From the NCBI GenBank assembly GCA_023433405.1, contig JAEZCT010000050.1:62001-126000 (forward strand): a DNA stretch of 64,000 nucleotides, written 5' to 3'. The notes below the pieces were generated by a model. That model saw only the letters and a program-made list of their open reading frames with translations. It did not search any database and was not told where the DNA came from. The DNA is from Bacillota bacterium. GTDB taxonomy: Bacteria; Bacillota; Clostridia; Oscillospirales; Ruminococcaceae. A program made the translations under genes and the position numbers. This document shows positions 1-8,959 of the stretch, in pieces. Position 1 is the first letter of the stretch. The number at the start of each line of letters is the position of its first letter.

Positions 1-62
1 CGTGCTCGTAACGCTCATGGGCTAATACGGCTTTCGTTTTGAAAATTGAGAAAATAGTAAAA

Positions 63-98
63 GGGGCTGCTGCAAAACAAAAATTTTGCAGCAGTCCC
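63..98. terminator. inverted repeat, probable terminator
   Basis: Imperfect palindrome with arms GGGGCTGCTGCAAAA and ATTTTGCAGCAGTCCC around a short A-rich loop. It lies just before a second hairpin, at the end of whatever gene precedes the window. The loop and inner stem resemble the terminator at 60351-60403, so this may be a shared hairpin type. Confidence 0.5.
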
Positions 99-103
99 TA
101 CCC

Positions 104-140
104 ATCCGCTTGCCATTAAAGCAAGCGGATGAAGTTTTTT
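104..140 (+). terminator. rho-independent terminator
   Basis: Perfect 10-bp arms (ATCCGCTTGC and GCAAGCGGAT) around CATTAAA, followed by GAAG and a run of six T. It should end a plus-strand transcript entering from outside the window. The first 370 bases otherwise hold no gene I can support. Confidence 0.75.
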
Positions 141-372
141 AAGCTCATAAAGAAGCGTGATATTCAGCCCTAAAGCGACTTGCAAGCGGCTTTTGGCGCA
201 TATGCTGCCAATTGTGTTTGAAACATTATTTTAACGAATATAGTATTAGAAGGCGCGCATGTTTTTGGCGTTCTTTTTTTACCGCAAGCGCCATATATTT
301 TTTATTGCCGATATTTCCTGTTCTGTTTTTGGCGCGATTGCAATCAAAACTCCTATACAATTGAGGGATACT

Positions 373-1335
373 ATGGTAATCAGGGTGCGATATCGTTACC
401 TATTCGTGGCGGCGGCGGTTCTTCTTAGCGCGGCGGTTCTATTTATTCTTCATGGCAGCGGTGAAATCGCGGCGGGAGCCGCGGCGGAGGTTACCGGCAC
501 GGAAAACCTGGCAGAGGAAGGCGAGGTGGTTCTTCCCATTATCATGTACCACGAAATCAAAACCTTTAAGCTGGGTAAGGATGTAATATCACCCTACGAG
601 TTTGAAAGCGACCTGAAATACATTCGGGAGCATGAATATCACACAATTACCATGACAGAGCTGATCAATTATGTCAATGAGGGGGGCGAGCTTCCCCAAA
701 ACCCCATAGTCCTGTCCTTTGACGACGGGTATTTAAGCACCTACCAGTACGCATTGCCACTGCTAAGACAGTATCAAATGAAGATTGTGTTCTCGGTAAT
801 CGGTCGGGATACCGACAATTTCTCGGAGTACCCGAGCAAAAACATCGATTACGCCCATGTAACCTGGGACCAGCTGCGGGAGATGTCGGAGTCAGGCTGT
901 GTGGAGGTGCAAAACCATACCTACAACCTGCACGCCTACACGCAATCGCGTTTGGGCTGTATGCAAAGCAGCGGCGAAACCCTCTCCCATTACGAGCAAC
1001 TGCTCACCGACGACATCAGCCTGTTGCAGGAAAAGATTATGGCGGCTACCGGCACAGTGCCCAATACCTTTACCTACCCCTACGGCAAATCCAGCGAGAG
1101 CACCCTGCCTATCATAAAGTCTCTCGGCTTTGAGGCGGTGCTGACCTGCAATTATGGAGTAAATATCATCGGCGATGACCCCGAGGCGCTGTATAAGCTC
1201 AAGCGCGTCTGCCGCTCTCACGACGACACACTCAGCGGACTGCTGAAGGCGGCGTACAAAACCATAAAACGGCCCGCGAACCTGACCAAGGAGCAGCTGA
1301 CGCAAAACGGCTGTATGCCGCCCATGGAAACCTAG
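373..1335 (+). CDS. membrane-anchored polysaccharide deacetylase (CE4)
   Basis: Predicted NodB-fold deacetylase of the carbohydrate esterase 4 family, acting outside the membrane on N-acetylated glycans such as peptidoglycan. I chose the ATG at 373 because GAGGG sits 5 bases upstream; an in-frame start at 259 would add 38 residues with no clear ribosome site. The 320-residue product begins with a basic stretch and one hydrophobic segment (about residues 8-26), so it is probably a signal anchor or is secreted. Catalytic motifs are intact: FDDG at about 116-119 (metal and base Asp), HTYNLH at 182-187 (metal His pair) and the TYPYG motif near 235. It is monocistronic, convergent with the M14 gene that ends 7 bases downstream. 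The substrate cannot be read from sequence. Confidence 0.85.
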   Translation: MVIRVRYRYLFVAAAVLLSAAVLFILHGSGEIAAGAAAEVTGTENLAEEGEVVLPIIMYHEIKTFKLGKDVISPYEFESDLKYIREHEYHTITMTELINYVNEGGELPQNPIVLSFDDGYLSTYQYALPLLRQYQMKIVFSVIGRDTDNFSEYPSKNIDYAHVTWDQLREMSESGCVEVQNHTYNLHAYTQSRLGCMQSSGETLSHYEQLLTDDISLLQEKIMAATGTVPNTFTYPYGKSSESTLPIIKSLGFEAVLTCNYGVNIIGDDPEALYKLKRVCRSHDDTLSGLLKAAYKTIKRPANLTKEQLTQNGCMPPMET

Positions 1336-1342
1336 AGAGGTA

Positions 1343-2278
1343 CTACACATGCATACGGCGGATGATCTTGCAAACCACGGTGTTTTCCATCACCAAAGGC
1401 TGGTTATTTGTAAAAAATACAATCCCGTCGGTGGGCGCGTTAATGCGCGCCAAAACACTTCCCTCATAGGGGTGCAGAATTTCGGCAACCGCCTCGCCAA
1501 AGTTAACCTCATCGCTGGGGTTTTTGAGACGGCGAAAAATGCCTGCCGCAGTGGTCTTAACCGAGAGCAGCTCCTCCTCCTTCACCACGCTTGAGATATA
1601 CCCGCCGTGGCTTGAGTATTTTATAATACCCATGCGCATTAAAAAGCGCAGCACAGCGCCCACGCCAAGGGATGCCGATTTTTCATCAATCGCCTCGGTT
1701 TGGTTGGTATAGACCGAAAAGGCGTTTATCTTCCACTTTTGCAGGTTGTAGTTGAGGGTGGAGGTATCCACGGGCTTTGGCTTGCGCACCACCACATATT
1801 GCAGACCAAACAGCGACGCGAGGCTGGAGGTCTGAAAGCCCGTTTCCATCATACGCACATGGGGGATAAAATCCCCCGGCATATAAAAGGACGCAAACTG
1901 AATGCCATACTGGTACTGCTGTGCCTCGGTAAACACACCTGCGGCAATGCGCTGGGTAATTTCTCCGCTTGGATCTCCCGGAAAGGAGCGGTTGATGTCG
2001 GTGTTATCCACCGCCCAAAAGCGCTTGCCGATATTCATAGAAAAGCTGTTGACCGAGGGGATTACCAAAAGCTCCCGACCGGAGGCGATGGCTCCCTTTT
2101 CCTCCAGCCGTTTGAGGATTCCCACAAGCTGCGAGCACATATAGAGCTGCTGAACCTCGTTGCCGCGTATCGCGCCCACAATACACGCGGTTTTTTCACC
2201 GCTGCCAAAGCGGTAGCCGCATATCCGAAACTCATCGCGGTAAGGGGACCGCAGCGAGTAAATAATCTCACGTTTCAT
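1343..2278 (-). CDS. degenerate M14-family (succinylglutamate desuccinylase/aspartoacylase-like) protein
   Basis: Same fold and length as the neighbouring deacylase at 2431-3357, and co-oriented with it 152 bp downstream. The catalytic positions are changed. The zinc motif HGDE of the neighbour reads RGNE here (His to Arg near residue 38), DLHSS reads QFASF (His to Ala near 129), and the catalytic Glu of IETG aligns with a YTN stretch near 190. The NRxFPG substrate-loop motif is kept (NRSFPG, about 96-101). So the protein is full-length and in frame but should not bind zinc normally; a regulatory or partner role for the active paralogue is an inference. Start taken at the internal ATG at 2278; an upstream TTG at 2290 is possible. 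Confidence 0.75.
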   Translation of the reverse strand: MKREIIYSLRSPYRDEFRICGYRFGSGEKTACIVGAIRGNEVQQLYMCSQLVGILKRLEEKGAIASGRELLVIPSVNSFSMNIGKRFWAVDNTDINRSFPGDPSGEITQRIAAGVFTEAQQYQYGIQFASFYMPGDFIPHVRMMETGFQTSSLASLFGLQYVVVRKPKPVDTSTLNYNLQKWKINAFSVYTNQTEAIDEKSASLGVGAVLRFLMRMGIIKYSSHGGYISSVVKEEELLSVKTTAAGIFRRLKNPSDEVNFGEAVAEILHPYEGSVLARINAPTDGIVFFTNNQPLVMENTVVCKIIRRMHV

Positions 2279-2430
2279 GCCTGGCACCAAGCCTTTCCGG
2301 TATTAGGGACTGCTAAAGCATCAGTGTGCTTGCGGCGGGAGAGCTTTTTCGCGCTGCCTATATTCTTAAAATAAACCGCGCGGGTTTGCCCGGCTTCGAA
2401 GCATACGCCTTGGGTATAATCGCTCTCGCG

Positions 2431-3357
2431 TCAGGGATGAACAAGGATTCTGGCGAGCATCGTTCCTTCGTATACCACTGGGTATTCCCGCAGGGAAAAA
2501 ACTAGCCCGTCGCAGGGAGCCTTAACCCATTCCTTAATCTCACCCTCCAGGGGGTTGATAATGCGTCCCAGCACATCCCCCTTTTTTACCCGCGTACCAT
2601 GCACCTGGCAGGAAAGAAATACGCCAGAGGCAGACGCAACCACAAACTCCGCCCGATAATCGGTGGATATTAACGGCTCGCCAATGCCCTCGGGCTTTTT
2701 CTGCCAAACCCCAAGGGTGTGCAAAAGGTTAAAGATGCCGTCTGCCAGCCGGTCGCCGCAGCCGGTATCAATGCGCATTCCAACGCCGGTTTCTATGGCA
2801 AGGGTCGGCACGCCTCCCGCGTTCAGGCTGTGGGCAAGGGTTGCCTCCAGCACCGTGACCGAGCGGTATACCCACACAAGCTCCACGTTTAACAGCTTTG
2901 CGTAAGGCATAAGTTTATGTGCGGTATCATCGCCAATGCGCACCTGCGGCATTTCGCGTAAAAAAACGTTGCTGGAATGCAGGTCGATGCAAAGGTCGGC
3001 TCCCAGAATATCCTCAATAACCTTAGCGGCGATGTACTCCGCCGAGGCTCCGTTCTCCGACCCCGGAAAGATGCGGTTCATATCAAGGTCAAACATGGGA
3101 ATGCCGCGGTTAATGCTATCAAGCCCCAGCGGGTTCAGGGCGGGGTAGATATCCACAATGCCCGTAAGCAGATGAGGATTTTCCTGAATTCTTCTTGTTA
3201 ATTCATAGCAAATATACTGGCCGTCCAGCTCGTCGCCGTGTGTGCCGGTGACGATACAGACACGCTTGCCGCTCCCCGTAGGGGGTGTCAGGCGGTTTTT
3301 CTTTATTACCAGCTGCTCGTCAACCGGCAGCCCAATGGAGACAACCTCTGTTAGCAT
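2431..3357 (-). CDS. M14-family zinc deacylase (succinylglutamate desuccinylase/aspartoacylase family)
   Basis: Predicted zinc-dependent amide hydrolase of the AstE/AspA group. The zinc ligands and catalytic residue are all present: HGDE near residues 40-43, DLHSS near 127, and the IETG glutamate near 189; NRIFPG supplies the substrate arginine. Start set at the ATG at 3357 because AAGGAGG lies 6 bases upstream, although the frame is open to 3384. The C-terminal third (about 240-308) resembles the biotinyl-lipoyl-like beta domain common in this family. It is the upstream gene of a tandem pair with the degenerate paralogue. Substrate unknown; an N-acyl amino acid is likely. Confidence 0.82.
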   Translation of the reverse strand: MLTEVVSIGLPVDEQLVIKKNRLTPPTGSGKRVCIVTGTHGDELDGQYICYELTRRIQENPHLLTGIVDIYPALNPLGLDSINRGIPMFDLDMNRIFPGSENGASAEYIAAKVIEDILGADLCIDLHSSNVFLREMPQVRIGDDTAHKLMPYAKLLNVELVWVYRSVTVLEATLAHSLNAGGVPTLAIETGVGMRIDTGCGDRLADGIFNLLHTLGVWQKKPEGIGEPLISTDYRAEFVVASASGVFLSCQVHGTRVKKGDVLGRIINPLEGEIKEWVKAPCDGLVFSLREYPVVYEGTMLARILVHP

Positions 3358-3549
3358 ACGGCTCCTCCTTCGCATGGCTTGCATTAGCCACGCATTATTA
3401 TTCCCTGTGCTGCATTTTTACCGACTTGCTATGCCCGGGGGCGAAAACCGGCAGTAAAAAAGACGCCCTTGCCGGACGCCCTTGCCTTATACTATTTTAG
3501 CTGTTTTTGCATGGGGTGTCAATATTAAAATGGGATAACGCGCAGGGAA

Positions 3550-3577
3550 ATAAAAAGGCCGCAGACAAGCTGCGGCT
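3550..3577 (-). terminator. rho-independent terminator of the DUF4870-like gene
   Basis: On the minus strand, AGCCGCAG and CTGCGGCC form an 8-bp stem around CTTGT, followed by TTTTTATTT. It sits about 40 bases past the stop of the gene at 3617-4009. Confidence 0.75.
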
Positions 3578-3616
3578 AAAGTTATGGTAAAACACAATTC
3601 CTGCTTGGGGCTAAAA

Positions 3617-4009
3617 TCAGTACTTGATAATCTTAAAGCCGCCAACAACGGGTAAGCTCTTCACCTTGCCTGTTAAGCCGTTAATGAGGCCTAAGATGAA
3701 TAACACAGTGATGCCGATACCAAAGAAAGGGAACAAAATCAATCCTATCACGATAAAGGAAAGGATGGATAGCACAATAGAGCCAGCCACAGAAACAATC
3801 AAGAGACCGAGTGCCTGGTTTGCGTGGAATTTGCCGAACTTTGATTCGGGGCATACGATAAGAGGGAGAAAGAATATGATATACGCAAGGCCTGCCATTA
3901 CCTTATTCTTCTCAATGTCCGCCGGGTCAAACGCCGACTCAGGCGCGGGGGCGGCGTTCTGCGCCGCAGGCTGTTCAGCGGTCGGGGTGGTGTATTGCTC
4001 GTCTGTCAT
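3617..4009 (-). CDS. small Tic20/DUF4870-like membrane protein
   Basis: A 130-residue protein. A Pro/Ala/Gln-rich soluble N-terminus (about 1-35) is followed by about three hydrophobic segments. The phrase KFGKFHANQALGL near residue 80 is the conserved loop of DUF4870/Tic20-type four-helix membrane proteins. No enzyme motif is visible and the function of the family in bacteria is not settled. It has its own terminator and a good ribosome site (GGAGG before the ATG), so it is probably monocistronic. Confidence 0.75.
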   Translation of the reverse strand: MTDEQYTTPTAEQPAAQNAAPAPESAFDPADIEKNKVMAGLAYIIFFLPLIVCPESKFGKFHANQALGLLIVSVAGSIVLSILSFIVIGLILFPFFGIGITVLFILGLINGLTGKVKSLPVVGGFKIIKY

Positions 4010-4160
4010 TATTAAAAACCTCCTCCAATTATGTTTACTCGTTGCGTATCGGCCCAGAGGGTACCCCCTGAGTGCTGTCGCATTTTCTATATAGTTCCAT
4101 TATACATGGTAAAAACTTCGTTGTCTACTTACTAAATTAATAAAAAATAAGCGGCCAGCG

Positions 4161-4919
4161 TTATGCATGTTTCCTGCGCTGTATCCGGTACACCATGCGC
4201 AGCAGGAGCTTGCGGGGTACAAAACGTCCGAATAAGCGTACCGCCCGCAGCGGAAGACCAGGGATAATTACCAGACGCCTTAAAAACATGTGCTTTATTG
4301 CGTATCGCGCCACGAAACCGCTGGTGAGCCCCTCCATGCTAAAGTGTACACCGGCGGTGGTATCAAACTCGGTGCGCACGGGTCCCGGGCAAAGCGTACT
4401 GACGCTTACCGCGCTGTGCGCGCGGCGAAGCTCCTCGTAAACCGCCTCGGTGAGGTTCTGTACATAGGCCTTGGAGGCATAATAGCCCGCCAAAAGCGGC
4501 CCCGGCTGAAACGCGGCGACGGACGATACGTTAAGGATATAGCCCCGGTTTTTCGCCATAAAGTCGCGCAAAAACAGCTTAGTGAGGATATGCGGCGCAG
4601 TGATGTTCACCGACAGCATGGAAAGCTCGCGGTCAAGGTCGGTTTCATCAAAAGAGCCGTACACTCCAAACCCTGCGTTATTCACGAGTATTTCGATATC
4701 CTCGTCCCGCACCGCCTCATAAAGTGCAAGACAATCCTCTTTTTTTGACAAATCAAAGGGCAGTATGCGTACTGCCGCGTTGAGTTCCCCCTTTAGCGCC
4801 TCCAGCCGGTCCTGCCTGCGAGCGGTCAGTATCAGGTCATATCCCCGCCGGGCAAGCTCTCGTGCCATATCACGCCCAATACCTGAGCTTGCTCCTGTTA
4901 TGAGTGCCTTCATATCCAT
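4161..4919 (-). CDS. short-chain dehydrogenase/reductase (SDR)
   Basis: Classical SDR of 252 residues, NAD(P)-dependent, cytosolic, oxidising or reducing an unknown alcohol/ketone. The cofactor loop GASSGIG lies at about 9-15, an Arg-rich ARRQDR stretch after beta-2 suggests NADP preference, NNAG is near residue 85, and the catalytic Ser (NVSS) and YxxxK (YYASK, near 150) are present. The C-terminal 40 residues are basic and hydrophobic, as in the DltE/YqjQ-like group, which may mean membrane association. A second ATG two codons in (4913) is equally well placed relative to the upstream AAGGA. Confidence 0.85.
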   Translation of the reverse strand: MDMKALITGASSGIGRDMARELARRGYDLILTARRQDRLEALKGELNAAVRILPFDLSKKEDCLALYEAVRDEDIEILVNNAGFGVYGSFDETDLDRELSMLSVNITAPHILTKLFLRDFMAKNRGYILNVSSVAAFQPGPLLAGYYASKAYVQNLTEAVYEELRRAHSAVSVSTLCPGPVRTEFDTTAGVHFSMEGLTSGFVARYAIKHMFLRRLVIIPGLPLRAVRLFGRFVPRKLLLRMVYRIQRRKHA

Positions 4920-5130
4920 TAATCCTTCCTGCCGGGTTGTTGGCTAAAAAATATAAACCAAGTATACTACCATAATTTTTGTTGTCAACGCCATATCGAC
5001 ACAAAGCGCCGCAGGGGGACAATGCCGAGGGAAGCTGCATACAATGAAAGTGATGAGGTTTTTATAAAAGTGCCCTCACATTTATAAATATACGAAGCGA
5101 TAAAAATGGGAGCAGGGAGGAAGGCGCGGT

Positions 5131-6003
5131 ATGCCAGACAATGCGAGTGCCTTAGTGGAAACAACCGCAGTATTCAGCCGTTGCCCGGACGAAAGCTTCT
5201 GCACCCTACCCCGTCTCCCCATCTATCGCCGAAGCGACACCGGCGGGCGTGCCGCAGCATTATTTCGACTTACTCTGCCTAAGCGAGCTGCCACGGTAGA
5301 ATACGCGGAGCTGAGAATGCTGGTGTGCGGCGGCGTTTTAAATGGGCAGGACAGTGTGCGGCTATACGCGTTTATGAATCTAGAGGACTTCGCGCCCTGC
5401 AGCGTCACTTGGCGGACGCGCCCATCCACCTATCCCCGCCCGTTTGCAGAGGCAGCCGTTGCGCCGACCGCCACACCGCAAACACTGTGTCTGGAGCTAA
5501 CAAAAGCCGTGCGTCAATGGGAGGAGGGAACTGGTTTAGGTGGTTTTACCCTAGTCACCGCATCGGGCACCGGGCTTGCCATAGAACGGATAGCGCATCC
5601 GCCAAGGCTGCTTCTCCGTTACCGGCTGCCTCCATCTTACCCTCCAACCGGTTTGTTTGAGGAGCGGTGCTTTACGCTGGAGGGTACTGCGCAGGTTGAG
5701 CATACACCCGCAGTTGAGACGGCATTGTCGCAGACCAACACCTTTTTTGTGCAAAACCTTGGGGAGTCTTCGGTTTTGGTACAGCTGCAAATAAGCCCGG
5801 ACGGCATCCTGTTTATTGACGACCCGCAGATAATAACCTTAGAGAGCGGGCAGACCCAGGCGCTAAACGCCTACCGTTTTGCTCGGTATATGCGCGCGGC
5901 GGCAATGACATTGGGTGCTCACGGCTCTATGCGCGTGAGGCTGTGGTACCAGTCGCAGCAACTGGTTGGAGAGATAAGCCCCTTGTCGTACCCAACAGAA
6001 TAA
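5131..6003 (+). CDS. DNRLRE-domain / DUF6385 protein
   Basis: 290 residues, no signal peptide. Residues about 20-160 look like a DNRLRE-type beta-sandwich (LxLPKRAATVEYAELRMLV, then a VTWRTRPSTYPRP-like strand pair and a TKAVRQWEEG motif), a fold found in surface and carbohydrate-binding proteins. Residues about 185-285 match the DUF6385 pattern (QNLGESSVLVQLQISPDG, then a long C-terminal beta region). GGGAGGAAGG sits 8 bases upstream of the ATG. It is followed 73 bases later by another DUF6385-type gene and then a glycosyltransferase, which suggests a surface or spore-coat locus. The role is unknown. Confidence 0.65.
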   Translation: MPDNASALVETTAVFSRCPDESFCTLPRLPIYRRSDTGGRAAALFRLTLPKRAATVEYAELRMLVCGGVLNGQDSVRLYAFMNLEDFAPCSVTWRTRPSTYPRPFAEAAVAPTATPQTLCLELTKAVRQWEEGTGLGGFTLVTASGTGLAIERIAHPPRLLLRYRLPPSYPPTGLFEERCFTLEGTAQVEHTPAVETALSQTNTFFVQNLGESSVLVQLQISPDGILFIDDPQIITLESGQTQALNAYRFARYMRAAAMTLGAHGSMRVRLWYQSQQLVGEISPLSYPTE

Positions 6004-6076
6004 AACGATAAGTGGCTTTCAATATTTGCTATTTAAAAATTAGCTACAATAAAAAAGAAAGAAGCGAATATAAGGT

Positions 6077-6718
6077 ATGAATAATCTGGTTTTCAACACC
6101 ACCGCAACACAGCTAAAAACCAGTGTGTACGGTGAAACAACGACCCCCGGCGTATTTCACGCATTGCAGATTGATAACAACGACAACCTGTTGGTTTATA
6201 TCCAAAACACTAGCATTGAGGTCACAGGCTCTGTAACCATTGCCAACACCTCGCTTACCGTAGCCGGCACGGTAACAATTGGAAACACCTCCCTGACGGT
6301 AGCGGGCACGGTAACCGTAGGCAACACCTCTCTTACCGTGGCGGGTACGGTAACCATCGGCAATACCACGCTCACAGTCTATACTGACGGCACCCGTTTT
6401 GACGCAATCACCTTAAGCGCCACAGCCGTTACCACCGACACCGTTCTTTTGGCCGATACCGACCTGTCGGAGTATAAGAACGCGGCGTTTATGCTTTACA
6501 ACGATAGCACACAGGCAACGGTAACTCTCCAGCTGGAGGTAAGTCCCACCGATTCAGCCACAGACTATATTGTAGATACGGTATTGGGGACGGTTACCCT
6601 TGCAGCCTCTGGGAACCTGTATGTACCGGTTCAGGTTATTGGGAAAAACGTACAGCTTATAGCAACAAGCAGTACAACATCCTCAGATGTCCACGGCTAT
6701 TTCGTAGGCCAGGTATAA
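6077..6718 (+). CDS. DUF6385-like protein with 13-residue beta repeats
   Basis: 213 residues in three parts. Residues 1-50 are Asn/Thr-rich. Residues 51-102 hold four tandem 13-residue units of the form GTVTIGNTSLTVA. Residues 103-213 are a beta-rich DUF6385-like domain (DTDLSEYKNAAFML, VTLQLEVSPTDSATDY, VQVIGKNVQLIATSS). The alternating Val/Thr/Gly repeat suggests a beta-solenoid or fibre stalk. No signal peptide or sorting motif is visible. It sits between a related gene and a glycosyltransferase; the many Thr and Ser residues could be glycan acceptors, which is an inference. The ribosome site is weak (AAGG close to the ATG). Confidence 0.65.
   Translation: MNNLVFNTTATQLKTSVYGETTTPGVFHALQIDNNDNLLVYIQNTSIEVTGSVTIANTSLTVAGTVTIGNTSLTVAGTVTVGNTSLTVAGTVTIGNTTLTVYTDGTRFDAITLSATAVTTDTVLLADTDLSEYKNAAFMLYNDSTQATVTLQLEVSPTDSATDYIVDTVLGTVTLAASGNLYVPVQVIGKNVQLIATSSTTSSDVHGYFVGQV
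6227..6382 (+). repeat. four tandem 39-bp repeats in coding sequence
   Basis: Four units of exactly 39 bp encode GSVTIANTSLTVA, GTVTIGNTSLTVA, GTVTVGNTSLTVA and GTVTIGNTTLTVY. The protein repeats are nearly identical while many third positions differ, so the amino acid repeat appears to be under selection. Confidence 0.9.
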
Positions 6719-6869
6719 TACGCATCTCCTAAAAAAGTGCAGATAAAAACTCGAAGCTTTTACCCGGGTTATGAAATCCGTTCCCCGGTCTGCGGCCTTC
6801 CGCGGCAGGCCGGGGTTGTTGCGGTATAAATCGTATATTGGAATTTTCGCCGAATGGGAGGCACCCGTA

Positions 6870-8702
6870 ATGGAACACACCAATCACCGCCCGCTGCTAA
6901 GCGTTTGTATGATTGTCCGCGACGAGGAGGAGTTTCTAGACCGCTGCCTTGAAAGCGTAAAGGACATTGCCGGTGAGATAGTGATCGCCGATACCGGCTC
7001 TACGGATGACAGCGCCGCCATCGCCCAGCGCTATGGCGCGCGGGTGTATCCCGTCAAGTGGCAGGGCAGCTTTGCCCGCGCGCGCAACTATGCCTTGCGT
7101 AAGGCAAAGGGGGAATGGCTGCTGCTGCTGGATGCCGACGAGGTGCTCGACCCGAGGGATACCGGGCTGCTCACCGAGTACATCCGGTCCGCCAGCTCCG
7201 ACGGCTGTTTTTTTACCATGCTCAATTACATCGGTCCCCGCAAAAGCGGGCTGTATACTATGCATAACGCCTTTCGCCTTTTGCGCAATAACGGGCAGTA
7301 CCATTACAAGGGCGCCATTCATGAGCAGATATCCCGCAGGGACGGTCAGCGTATCCCCGTGGAGGCGTTTGAGTTTATTAATGTCCGGCTGCACCATTAT
7401 GGGTATCTGGACGAAGTGGTGCGGCGCAAGAAAAAGCGGGAGCGCAATATTCCCCTGCTGCTTGCCGAGCTCAAAAAGGAGCCTGAGAACCCCTTTTTCC
7501 TTTTTAACCTTGCCAACGACTATCTGGCCTGCGGGGAGCATGAGAAGGCGCTGGAGCTTTTTAACCGCGCCTACGAGCATGTGAAGGAGCCGGCGCAGGC
7601 GTTTGTGCCGCACCTGATGTATCGCCGTGCAGTCACCCTCTTTTATCTGGGACGTTACGCCGAGGCGGCACTCGCCTGCGCACAGGGCATCGGGCTTTTT
7701 CCCGCCTGTGCCGATCTTGAGTTTTTGCGGGGCTCTATCTATGCGCGCTGGGCAAAATATACCCTTGCCATAGACAGCTTTAACCGCTGTATGGAGATGG
7801 AGACGCCCCCCGCCTCCCTGCGTTTTATGGAGGATAGCACCACCATCCGTCCCTTGGAGGAGCTTGAGGACGTGTATCGGGCGCTTTATGATTACCCCCG
7901 TGCGCTGGAATGCTGCATAAAGCTTTTAAAGGCGGATAGCACCCGCAGTGCGACGCTCTTTCGTCTTGCCGCGAATCTTGATAATCTGATTGCGAATAAG
8001 GACGAGATGGCAAACCGGCTGGAAAGCTATTTTTCAAGCCTTGACCACCTGCCAAACCTGCTGATGCTTATTAACATACTGATAAAGGAGCGGCTGTACC
8101 TTCAAGCGGAGCGCTACTTGGAACGCGCGGAGCTGACCGCAGGGCAAAACGACGACATCACCTATCTTCGTGCCAGGCTGGATTTTGCTCAGCAGCGGTT
8201 TGCAAAAGCACAGGAGCGGTTTGATAAGGTTTTAAATCACACATCCCAGGAGGGCTGCGTGCAGGCCGGAATGTGCTGCGAATGCGCCCAACACCTGTTT
8301 TTAATCAGCCTGATCACCGGTGAGGGCGACCCGGAGGAATGCCTTGCCCAGGTGCGGGCATGCTGCTGCGGGGTAACGCAGCGTGTGTACGCACAGGCGT
8401 TACATGTGTGGAACGGCGTGCCCGAAACCGCCCTCGCGCCGGATGAAAACTGGTCTGTCGCGCTGGAGGAAACCAAGACTATGCTGGATAAGGTGCTGTG
8501 TGCAAGGGAGTTTGAAGCGTTTGAGCGACTGTTACCGCTTTTAAACCATATCGACAGTCGGGAGGTACTCATCATGCTTGCCCAGCTTTACCGGGAGCAC
8601 GGCTTCGCGGCGCTTGCGGCAAAGCAGGTCCTGCGCTCCGTCAAGGAGCTGGATTATCTAAACCCCCTTGGGGTGGAGATTTTGGCCGCCTGCCCGTATT
8701 AA
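6870..8702 (+). CDS. family 2 glycosyltransferase with TPR tail
   Basis: A GT2 domain fused to tetratricopeptide repeats, of the SunS/TPR-glycosyltransferase type. The ATG at 6870 has GGGAGG 8 bases upstream; the frame runs upstream to 6771 without a ribosome site. The GT-A domain covers about residues 10-230: SVCMIVRDEE start, DTGSTDD near 41-47 and the metal-binding DADE near 88-91. From about residue 205 to the end, helical repeats (FLFNLANDYLACGEHEKALELFNRAY, and several more) form the TPR region. The likely role is transfer of a nucleotide sugar onto a protein or glycan. It may modify the adjacent Thr-rich repeat proteins; this is inferred from position only. Confidence 0.85.
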   Translation: MEHTNHRPLLSVCMIVRDEEEFLDRCLESVKDIAGEIVIADTGSTDDSAAIAQRYGARVYPVKWQGSFARARNYALRKAKGEWLLLLDADEVLDPRDTGLLTEYIRSASSDGCFFTMLNYIGPRKSGLYTMHNAFRLLRNNGQYHYKGAIHEQISRRDGQRIPVEAFEFINVRLHHYGYLDEVVRRKKKRERNIPLLLAELKKEPENPFFLFNLANDYLACGEHEKALELFNRAYEHVKEPAQAFVPHLMYRRAVTLFYLGRYAEAALACAQGIGLFPACADLEFLRGSIYARWAKYTLAIDSFNRCMEMETPPASLRFMEDSTTIRPLEELEDVYRALYDYPRALECCIKLLKADSTRSATLFRLAANLDNLIANKDEMANRLESYFSSLDHLPNLLMLINILIKERLYLQAERYLERAELTAGQNDDITYLRARLDFAQQRFAKAQERFDKVLNHTSQEGCVQAGMCCECAQHLFLISLITGEGDPEECLAQVRACCCGVTQRVYAQALHVWNGVPETALAPDENWSVALEETKTMLDKVLCAREFEAFERLLPLLNHIDSREVLIMLAQLYREHGFAALAAKQVLRSVKELDYLNPLGVEILAACPY

Positions 8703-8743
8703 TACAGCTTTTTCGAGGAGAATAAAATAATCCACCCCAAAAA

Positions 8744-8806
8744 AGGATCTCATGATAGCCGCAGGGCGGCAAAACGTGTTGCCGCCGCACGGCTTATCAT
8801 GAGACC
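8744..8806. repeat. large hairpin repeat (second family)
   Basis: A 63-bp imperfect palindrome: GGATCTCATGATAGCC and GGCTTATCATGAGACC pair as outer arms, and GGGCGGCAA and TTGCCGCC as inner arms. Its right arm (CGGCTTATCATGAGAC) recurs as CGGGTTATCATGAGAC near 57655-57670. It lacks a T tract in the plus direction; on the minus strand the outer arm is followed by a run of T, so it could terminate minus transcripts. Confidence 0.6.
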
Positions 8807-8819
8807 CTATCAGCCTGCC

Positions 8820-8925
8820 TAATACTATTCTCCGATAAAAGTGTTGATAGAAATCCGCGTCAAAATCCATAAATTAAAGATTTTGACGCGGATTTTTATA
8901 CACTTTTTAATCGGATAATAGTATA
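8820..8925. repeat. interspersed palindromic element, long copy 1
   Basis: About 106 bp. The left arm starts AATACTATTCTCCGAT and ends CCGCGTCAAAATC; the right arm starts GATTTTGACGCGG and ends TCGGATAATAGTATA. The arms are near-perfect reverse complements over about 47 bp around an AT-rich loop. The same termini recur at 12120, 49409, 51059, 53456 and 55154. Confidence 0.85.
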
Positions 8926-8959
8926 ATGCGTTTCATTAGCAATCTTATGAGTGGCGTTA

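Noticed and set aside
3464..3493. Direct repeat GACGCCCTTGCC twice upstream of the M14 operon
   Set aside because: Only two short copies with no palindrome or promoter context; could be chance.
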